This document shows positions 1 to 5,422 of a stretch of 7,949 nucleotides of DNA, piece after piece. The position numbers and the translations under genes were made by a program. Under the pieces are notes generated by a model that saw only the letters and a list, made by a program, of their open reading frames with translations, did no database searches and was not told where the DNA came from. Origin of the DNA: Thermogutta sp. (GTDB lineage: Bacteria > Planctomycetota > Planctomycetia > Pirellulales > Thermoguttaceae); contig NZ_JACIYL010000133.1 in the NCBI RefSeq assembly GCF_014359955.1, positions 1-7,949 on the forward strand. The letters run 5' to 3'. Every line of letters begins with the position of its first letter. Position 1 is the first letter of the stretch.

Positions 1-55
1 CACACGCCTTATTGCCGATAACCTGAAAAAGATGCTCCAGGATATAACAGGTTAG
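1..55 (+). CDS. 3' end of an upstream gene (partial), possibly a thioredoxin-like ArsF-type protein
   Basis: Reading from base 2, 17 codons are open and end at a TAG at 53-55. They give TRLIADNLKKMLQDITG, an amphipathic helix-like C-terminus. The gene body lies outside the window. Genes for ArsG-type permeases are often preceded by genes for small thioredoxin-like proteins, including those named ArsF, and a C-terminal helix of this kind would suit such a protein. The family call therefore rests on context and not on any motif. The gap to the next gene is 90 bases, in the same direction, so co-transcription is possible. A chance open frame of this length cannot be excluded. Confidence 0.45.
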   Translation, partial: TRLIADNLKKMLQDITG

Positions 56-145
56 TTGGGTGCGGAGTAGTTCCGTCTTGCATAGCTGATGGAAAGATGT
101 GAAAAAACACGCAATGTAGAACAATATTAAAAAGGACACACCGCT
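56..145 (+). other. Intergenic gap with a Shine-Dalgarno site
   Basis: This 90-base spacer separates the upstream stop codon from the membrane-protein gene. An AAAGGA Shine-Dalgarno-like stretch at 131-136 lies 9 bases before the ATG at 146 and supports that start. I saw no convincing -35/-10 pair and no terminator hairpin. This fits read-through from the upstream gene but does not prove it. Confidence 0.5.
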
Positions 146-859
146 ATGGCAGTCGAGAGTTCTGTGCCGCTGGTGGGGGTGACACTTCTCGGTCTTGCGA
201 CGGCTGTGGCGCCGTGTCCGTTAGCCACAAATATCGCGGCGGTCACCTACATTGCGCGAAAGCTGACAGACCGGCGCTGGGTCGTGACCAGCGGAATCCT
301 CTATACTCTGGGACGTTCCGTCACATATGCGGTGCTCGCCGGTATTTTGAGCGCGGGCCTCACGAGTTTGCCGGGCCTTTCCACAAGCCTGCAAAAGTAC
401 GGACATTTATTTCTCGGGCCACTTCTCATTGTGTTTGGGATGCTGCTTCTTAGCTTGATTTCGATTCCTCTACCGCAGGCGCAGGCCGGGCACGCACAAA
501 AGATCGCCGATCGATTTGGCGTTTTGGGAGCGTTTCTCCTTGGCGTGCTTTTTGCGCTGGCTTTTTGCCCAACGTCGGCGGCATATTTTGGAACTGTGGT
601 CACGCTACTCGCTACCCGCTCGGTGGGATCGCTGGGGCTCGCCTTCCTGTATGGCGTGGCCACAGGGGTGCCCGTTCTCGTGTTCGCTCTGCTCGTGGTC
701 TTCGCCGCCAGTTGGGTTGGCCGGGCCTTCGCCGCTGTAACCGTTATTGACCGGGTGGTGCGAACGGTCACGGGGATTGTATTTCTTCTTATTGGGATCT
801 ATTTTGTTCTTCTCTATAACTTCGATCTTCCCGTGAACATCTTCGATATTCTCTCCTAG
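146..859 (+). CDS. CcdA/DsbD-like polytopic membrane protein, ArsG-type transporter family
   Basis: This is a predicted inner-membrane protein of 237 residues with about six hydrophobic segments (roughly 6-33, 47-71, 86-108, 124-156, 160-188 and 205-225). The motif APCPLATN (22-29) lies in the first segment and FCPTSAAYF (140-148) in the fourth. C24 and C141 are the only cysteines in the protein. A Cys-Pro in each half of a pseudo-symmetric bundle is the redox-pair layout of CcdA and DsbD, which carry electrons across the membrane to periplasmic thioredoxin-like partners. The form APCPLATNIAA with LYTLGR is what I recall for the ArsG family, described as aminobenzylarsenical efflux permeases. 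The subfamily name comes from memory of such sequences, and arsenical transport is not shown by the sequence. A thiol-disulfide electron carrier is the main alternative. The ATG at 146 has AAAGGA 9 bases upstream. The gene may be co-transcribed with the gene ending at 55, and it converges on the minus-strand operon 31 bases downstream. Confidence 0.8.
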   Translation: MAVESSVPLVGVTLLGLATAVAPCPLATNIAAVTYIARKLTDRRWVVTSGILYTLGRSVTYAVLAGILSAGLTSLPGLSTSLQKYGHLFLGPLLIVFGMLLLSLISIPLPQAQAGHAQKIADRFGVLGAFLLGVLFALAFCPTSAAYFGTVVTLLATRSVGSLGLAFLYGVATGVPVLVFALLVVFAASWVGRAFAAVTVIDRVVRTVTGIVFLLIGIYFVLLYNFDLPVNIFDILS

Positions 860-890
860 CGACGACTATTGCGGGAAAAGAGCCGGACCA
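860..890. other. Convergent gene junction with a weak inverted repeat
   Basis: These 31 bases separate the stop codons of two convergent genes. GGAAAA (874-879) and TTTTCC (898-903) can pair around an 18-base loop. The second arm lies inside the last codons of the minus-strand permease gene. The stem is short and AT-rich and lacks the GC-rich base of a typical intrinsic terminator, so a bidirectional terminator here is possible but poorly supported. Confidence 0.25.
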
Positions 891-3800
891 TTAAGGGTTT
901 TCCTTTTGCGGTGGGGCCCCACTGAGCCGCGGCGGAGCAAGCGACCAGACGATCAGCACGCCGGATTCCGGGAACACGGACCTCGTGGAAGCCCGCACGG
1001 CCTGGGCATGTTGATCGGCGTCCGTCGGCCAGCCGTCGCGAGCAACTCCGAGGAGTCCTGGAATCGCCAGGCACGGACCTTTCAGCTCGGGGTGCACACG
1101 CGCGGATGCCTCCGTACTAGCCGGAAAGTAGATAAACGCATCTTGCTTGCCGGGAACGCTTGGTATCACGAGAAGATAATGGGGAGCCAGTTCGGTCAGC
1201 CGATCTGGCAGATGTCCGTTGTCGATCTCATAGGCCCGAAGGGCCATCCGCAGAAGCGTCGCACGGACCGTGAGATCGATTGCCCGGTGATTGAGAAATT
1301 CATGATAGACATACGAACTGATCCACGCGGGAGCATCATGAAGAAAAGGATAACCCGGGATAAACAACGCGTCATCCACAATCTCCTGTTCAGCCTCGGG
1401 TGGCAGCCGATCGGCTTCATATTGTTGCGCCACGGCGAGCCAATCAGAAAAAATCCGATCAATGCGTTTTTGGTAACTGGTTTTTTCGCCGGGGAGATAA
1501 ACAGCCCACTTCGGCCAGGGGGGTAAGCAAAACCCGTCCTGTGAGGACCGTTCTCGGAAAATAACATCGTGCCAATAACGATACATGAGGAGTATTCGCT
1601 CATCAAAGGGCATTCGCTCGCTTTTCCAGGTGTCGTAAACTTCACGCAGTGCCCGGCGAATATTCTCGGATGTTTGTCCCGGCGCGTGGCACCATGCCCA
1701 AACGGCGTCCGCCCACGCCCTCCAATCCCGTTCGGTTGTGGGACCGTAATCAGTAGAGCCTGCCGCAACAATCAGGGGTCGGGTTCGATGCGCCCGCAGC
1801 CGCAGGCACAGGTCGGCCGTGAAGAAAATCCGTGCATACTCCAGATGATGATGCTCGATGGCCTGGTTGACCAGGCGTTCAAAGAAAACAGTGTAGAAAA
1901 AGCGGGAAGAGACGAACTTATCGTCCACGCTGAATACAGTCTGCGTCGCTGAGTCCTCAAACAGATCCGCGACAAGCGGGTCTGAATAAGGCGTCTTTGT
2001 GAGGTCCGCGAGCTGTTGTATAAAAGTGGAATTGTGCGAGACACGTGTCCATAGCTGCCGACTATAGTCGTCATCGACGCTTGTTTTATCGGCGAATAAC
2101 GAGGTGTTATACTCGGCGTCAAACCGCTCGATTGCTTCCAGCACGGATATTGTCTGGAGCACGCCGGCCGTTTGCGTATCAGCCTTGGCTGCCGAAGGTG
2201 ATCCCTGTATGACCGTCATCGAGACCCGCAGCGTCTCGAATTTCGACCTTTGGGGACCTTGAATGAAATGCACGCGAAGTGCAGACAGGATAAGCCACAT
2301 CACTACGAGTGTCCACAAGACAGGACTGCGGACAATCGCGGACCAGCCGTTGTCGAGATGCCGTCGAAGCCACGGCCGAAGGGATACCATCGTCTGCGCC
2401 AGAACACCAGCCGAAAACACCAGGAAGCGGATTGCGAACGCCAGCCCCGGCCAGAGTTCGTCCCAGCCAACCGGAAAGAACTCTCCGGGAAGATACAGTC
2501 CCAAAAACAATAAAAACCAGGTCACCACAAAGGCGTGAATAATATTGGGAGATGCCATGCCCGCGAGTTGTCCCGCGGCGTACCAGCCAATCGCGGAGAT
2601 GATATAGGCCAGCCAGTCGGGAGACGGCCGAATATCTCCCGGCAGGAAAATGGATTGCCGGAAGCCTGAAAAGACCAAGTCGCAGAGTATCCCGGCGACA
2701 CACCAGGCAATCAGCCATGGAAATGCCCAGCGCTGCCGCGACCACCAGATCACTCGTGGCGAAATTGGTAATGCCGCGAGGAAGTTACGAGTCGAACCAC
2801 CGCAATCGAAAATAAAAGTAGAAATGCCTGTCACCGCGATGGCCATCGGGGGAACGAGGATCAGGGCATACAGCCCATACTTGTCGCACCATTCCCTGAA
2901 GGCATCGGGTGATAGCCACTGGGTGCTCAGGGCGCTGATACATGCCAGAACGAGTATGTACACAAAGAGGAGCATTTTAAGAAAAAATGCCCATCCGCCC
3001 AGGTGTCGCTCATGAAGCCACACCAGATATCTCACGGGCGAGGCACTTAAATTCAGTATTGCAGGAGTTGAAAAACGGGAGACGATCTGGCGAACCCGCA
3101 GGGGTGCCGAAAACCCTCCCAATCGAAGGAGCAGAAGGCGGCTTTTCAGCCAGCGAAGCGGTTCGTCGGAACTTTTCAGCCACTTTTTCACGAGAATCGC
3201 ATCAATCATTAGAACACCGGCCACAACAAGAAGACGGACCGGCAGCAACCGGCCCGACGACTCCCAGGTAAAAGTACCGAACTTGGGTATAAACTGATCG
3301 GGAAAGAATACTTGCTCCAAGTTGTAAAAAGCGATGACAATAAAGACGTCAAGAACGTAGGCCACCGCCGCCCCCATCACAGCGGACCAGATCACACGCG
3401 GCACAAGGATCGAAAAAAAGAGCCCCCATGCGAAGAACTCTCCCGCCAGCCCCGCCCAAAAAAGTGCGTTCAGCGAGACGTCCCATGGCCATTCTTCAAA
3501 CCGCGAATAGCTGTGGGTCAGCCAGCTTGCGGCGCTGCCAATCACAAAGCCCATCAACAAGCAGACGGCCACTCCCGATAGAGCGACAATACTCAGGGCA
3601 ACCATGAGGCGCGAAGCCTTGATGGGGAGGGCACGAAGTAACGTGTCCGTCCTTCGTTCGGTTTCGCCTGCAAAGGCCATGGCACCGAACGCCAGCGCGA
3701 ACAAAGCGGCGCCCACAAACGGAACCACTGCCAGCGGTTGGATGGGGTGATTGTTTGCGACGAAGAAAACGGCCAGCAGGGAGGGAATTATTCCCAGGGC

Positions 3801-3908
3801 CAGCATGAGAACCTGTGTTTCACGCCAGTATTTCCACACCAGGGCGAGAGTTTCAAAGAGGAAGTCGCTGACAAACACCGGGCTGCGTCGGGCAAGAGCC
3901 ATCTTCAT
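891..3908 (-). CDS. ABC-2 type permease: two fused membrane modules plus a large C-terminal domain
   Basis: This is the predicted membrane subunit of an ABC transporter, 1005 residues long from the start chosen here. Single ABC-2 permeases usually have about 250-500 residues. About six hydrophobic segments lie at 33-51, 60-80, 101-127, 149-170, 174-195 and 221-241, and about seven more at 307-326, 343-366, 394-415, 431-451, 455-475, 484-508 and 528-546. Each half has a matching cytoplasmic motif between hydrophobic segments, RTDTLLRALPIKASRL (86-101) and STRNFLAALPISPRVI (372-387). This suggests two permease modules in one chain. Residues 550-1005 are soluble-looking and probably extracytoplasmic if the N-terminus is inside. 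They end in a segment, ALRAYEIDNGHLPDRLTEL (889-907), that resembles the alpha-beta core of type II secretion pseudopilin-like domains. The open frame reaches back to 4076, but the ATG at 3908 overlaps the ATPase stop as ATGA and has GGAGGA 6 bases upstream. The substrate is unknown. Co-expression with the ATPase and a YtrA-type repressor suggests export or envelope stress. Confidence 0.85.
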   Translation of the reverse strand: MKMALARRSPVFVSDFLFETLALVWKYWRETQVLMLALGIIPSLLAVFFVANNHPIQPLAVVPFVGAALFALAFGAMAFAGETERRTDTLLRALPIKASRLMVALSIVALSGVAVCLLMGFVIGSAASWLTHSYSRFEEWPWDVSLNALFWAGLAGEFFAWGLFFSILVPRVIWSAVMGAAVAYVLDVFIVIAFYNLEQVFFPDQFIPKFGTFTWESSGRLLPVRLLVVAGVLMIDAILVKKWLKSSDEPLRWLKSRLLLLRLGGFSAPLRVRQIVSRFSTPAILNLSASPVRYLVWLHERHLGGWAFFLKMLLFVYILVLACISALSTQWLSPDAFREWCDKYGLYALILVPPMAIAVTGISTFIFDCGGSTRNFLAALPISPRVIWWSRQRWAFPWLIAWCVAGILCDLVFSGFRQSIFLPGDIRPSPDWLAYIISAIGWYAAGQLAGMASPNIIHAFVVTWFLLFLGLYLPGEFFPVGWDELWPGLAFAIRFLVFSAGVLAQTMVSLRPWLRRHLDNGWSAIVRSPVLWTLVVMWLILSALRVHFIQGPQRSKFETLRVSMTVIQGSPSAAKADTQTAGVLQTISVLEAIERFDAEYNTSLFADKTSVDDDYSRQLWTRVSHNSTFIQQLADLTKTPYSDPLVADLFEDSATQTVFSVDDKFVSSRFFYTVFFERLVNQAIEHHHLEYARIFFTADLCLRLRAHRTRPLIVAAGSTDYGPTTERDWRAWADAVWAWCHAPGQTSENIRRALREVYDTWKSERMPFDERILLMYRYWHDVIFRERSSQDGFCLPPWPKWAVYLPGEKTSYQKRIDRIFSDWLAVAQQYEADRLPPEAEQEIVDDALFIPGYPFLHDAPAWISSYVYHEFLNHRAIDLTVRATLLRMALRAYEIDNGHLPDRLTELAPHYLLVIPSVPGKQDAFIYFPASTEASARVHPELKGPCLAIPGLLGVARDGWPTDADQHAQAVRASTRSVFPESGVLIVWSLAPPRLSGAPPQKENP

Positions 3909-4846
3909 GGTGCTTCCTCCATCTGCCGGGAAAAGGCCGGTTCCGTTTCCCGATTCATGTAGGCTGTGAAGATCTCTTCCAGCGAGCATGGGAAAGCATC
4001 GATTGAGCGAAGGCCGGAAATGGTCGCCTGACGAATGGGTTCCGAGTCGCCGGAACTCCGCGCGATGATATGGCACTCCAGTCCTTCGCGTTTCTGTTGT
4101 ATGATTTCTAGGGGAAAAGAAGTAAGAATATTCAGAAAAGCGTTTAAAGATTGAGGATTGTCAAATATCAGCACCCACCGTCGTATTTCACGCTTGAGTT
4201 TTTCCACCTCGTCAACGAGAATCAACTGGCCCTCTTTGAGAAAGCCGACGACATCGGCGACACGCTCCACCTCGTGGACCTGGTGGCTGGCGAGAAATAC
4301 TGTTTTTCCGGTGGCCGCGCGATCGACCATGCTTTCCAGAAACTGCCGTCGGACAATCACGTCCAGGCCGGAAGTGGGCTCGTCGAGGATGAGGAGATCG
4401 GGATCGTGGCTGATGGCGAGGGCCAGCAGGACCATCGCCCGCATGCCTTTGGAGAGCTCTTTTATTTTCTTTTGGGGATCCAGTCCAAATTTTTTGATAT
4501 GCTCCAGATAAGCAGTAAAATATCCGGCCGGATAAAACGCAGCACAGAACTGGCCAATTTCATCCACGCGCATCCACTCGTACAGGCCGGGCTGTTCAGG
4601 AACATAACCGACGCGGCGACGAATCTCGAGCGACTCACGCTGGCAATCATGGCCGAGAACTTCCGCTTTGCCGTCGTCCGGGTCGAGCAGCCCCAGCAGA
4701 ATCTTGATGAGCGTGGTCTTCCCGGCACCATTCCTCCCCAAAAGGGCCCACACCACACCGCGGGGAATTTCCAGCGACACCCCGCGGAGCGCTTCCACTT
4801 TTCTGAATTTCTTGGAAACGTTTTCCACGCGAATGACGGGATTCAT
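3905..4846 (-). CDS. ABC transporter ATP-binding protein (YtrB/CcmA-like exporter type)
   Basis: This cytoplasmic ATPase of 313 residues powers the permease encoded just downstream. The nucleotide-binding domain is complete: Walker A GRNGAGKTT (37-45), Q-loop glutamine Q85 in VPEQPGLYE, signature LSKGM (131-135), Walker B LLILDEP (151-157) with the catalytic glutamate in DEP, D-loop SGLD (159-162) and switch histidine H188 in LASHQ. The signature reads LSKGM where the textbook form is LSGGQ. This is common in ABC-2 exporter ATPases and does not suggest loss of activity. Residues from about 215 to 313 form the C-terminal extension usual for this exporter type and end in SLEEIFTAYM (288-297). 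The ATG at 4846 overlaps the repressor stop codon as ATGA and has AGGAG 8 bases upstream. The stop overlaps the permease start in the same way, so all three genes are probably translated from one mRNA. The substrate cannot be read from the sequence. Confidence 0.95.
   Translation of the reverse strand: MNPVIRVENVSKKFRKVEALRGVSLEIPRGVVWALLGRNGAGKTTLIKILLGLLDPDDGKAEVLGHDCQRESLEIRRRVGYVPEQPGLYEWMRVDEIGQFCAAFYPAGYFTAYLEHIKKFGLDPQKKIKELSKGMRAMVLLALAISHDPDLLILDEPTSGLDVIVRRQFLESMVDRAATGKTVFLASHQVHEVERVADVVGFLKEGQLILVDEVEKLKREIRRWVLIFDNPQSLNAFLNILTSFPLEIIQQKREGLECHIIARSSGDSEPIRQATISGLRSIDAFPCSLEEIFTAYMNRETEPAFSRQMEEAP
3915..3920 (-). promoter_or_regulatory. Shine-Dalgarno site that fixes the permease start
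   Basis: On the minus strand GGAGGA lies 6 bases before the ATG at 3908, inside the last codons of the ATPase gene. It is the strongest ribosome site near either possible start and favours 3908 over the longer frame beginning at 4076. It also suits translational coupling through the ATGA overlap. Confidence 0.8.
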
Positions 4847-5238
4847 GACGCGTTCTCCTGCTGTGGCAGAGAGCGGAGCAGATCGCGCAGCATCCGCTCA
4901 AGTTGACGAGGTGTGATCTGAGCCCGCAACGCCTCATCCACGACCTGCTTGAGCCGCTCATACACCCACCGTTCCCTGTCCTGGCGGCAGCGTTTCGGGG
5001 CGTCCTCCGCGACCGCCAGTCCCACGCCCCGCTGGGGGGTCAGGATTCCTTCCTCCTGCAGCTCACGGTAAGCGCGGGCTACGGTGTTGGGGTTGACGGC
5101 GAGCTGGCGGGCCATTTCACGGACGGAAGGCGTCAGCTCTCCCGGCTGAAGTGCGCCCGACGCCACGGCAAATTTGATCTGTCGGGCGATTTGCTCATAA
5201 ATAGGGGTGGCATCAGCCGGGTCAACGCGGACGTACAT
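4843..5238 (-). CDS. GntR-family transcriptional regulator, YtrA subfamily
   Basis: This is a DNA-binding repressor of 131 residues and the first gene of the ABC operon. Residues 1-80 form the GntR winged helix-turn-helix: PIYEQIARQIKFAVASGAL (12-30), then PSVREMARQLAVNPNTVARA (37-56) spanning the HTH and recognition helix, then the wing QRGVGLAV (69-76). The remaining 50 or so residues form a short helical tail with no large ligand-binding domain. That length defines the YtrA subfamily, whose members usually sit beside ABC transporter genes that they repress. In Bacillus subtilis, ytrA heads an ABC operon induced by cell-wall antibiotics. The inducer here is unknown. The ATG at 5238 has GGAG 8 bases upstream. 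The PxxxxPSVR lead-in reads GELTPSVR where GDRLPSVR is more usual, a minor change. The inverted repeat and promoter just upstream strongly suggest autoregulation. Confidence 0.93.
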   Translation of the reverse strand: MYVRVDPADATPIYEQIARQIKFAVASGALQPGELTPSVREMARQLAVNPNTVARAYRELQEEGILTPQRGVGLAVAEDAPKRCRQDRERWVYERLKQVVDEALRAQITPRQLERMLRDLLRSLPQQENAS

Positions 5239-5249
5239 GCGTCTGTCTC

Positions 5250-5271
5250 CTGTACTAGCTCACTAGTACAG
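5250..5271. promoter_or_regulatory. Probable GntR/YtrA operator (perfect inverted repeat, 9-base arms)
   Basis: CTGTACTAG (5250-5258) and CTAGTACAG (5263-5271) are exact reverse complements around the 4-base centre CTCA. The repeat lies between the -10 box and the Shine-Dalgarno site of the GntR gene. It shares two bases with the -10 box and should cover about -8 to +14. A bound repressor dimer there would block initiation. Assignment to this GntR protein is inferred from position and symmetry. Confidence 0.8.
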
Positions 5272-5297
5272 TATATCACCCGGCCACGGCTTGTCAA
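5270..5297 (-). promoter_or_regulatory. Sigma70-type promoter of the GntR-ABC operon
   Basis: On the minus strand a perfect -35 hexamer TTGACA (5297-5292) is followed by a 16-base spacer and a -10 hexamer TATACT (5275-5270), five of six bases matching consensus. Transcription would start near 5263, giving a leader of about 25 bases before the ATG at 5238. A near-consensus promoter paired with an overlapping operator suits a strong promoter that is normally held off. Confidence 0.8.
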
Positions 5298-5422
5298 GTG
5301 TTCCGCGTCCAAAAATGCCGAGGCGATTTTCGACAGTGCCCACCGACTGGTGACTGATCGTTCATTAGGTCACAATATTGCCTGCGGCTTTCATCCCTGC
5401 CAGCAAATGGAGACCATCTACC
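5276..5422 (+). other. Upstream region of the beta-helix gene
   Basis: This is the rest of the divergent intergenic region. GGAG at 5409-5412 lies 10 bases before the ATG at 5423 and supports that start. I found no clear plus-strand -35/-10 pair. CACAAT at 5371-5376 is the nearest -10-like hexamer and has no good -35 partner. The operator centre is about 160 bases from the ATG, so control of this gene by the GntR protein is possible but unsupported. Confidence 0.4.

Noticed and set aside
906..1526. A 206-residue plus-strand open frame
   Set aside because: It is antisense to the permease C-terminal region, has no recognisable features, and is a by-product of codon bias.
3909..4076. A 56-residue N-terminal extension of the permease frame
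   Set aside because: It lies wholly inside the ATPase gene in another frame, shows no membrane or domain character, and the ATG at 3908 has a strong Shine-Dalgarno site and an ATGA overlap.
4151..4906. A 251-residue plus-strand open frame
   Set aside because: It is antisense to the ABC ATPase, whose full motif set proves the minus strand is coding. The plus-strand translation shows no domain.
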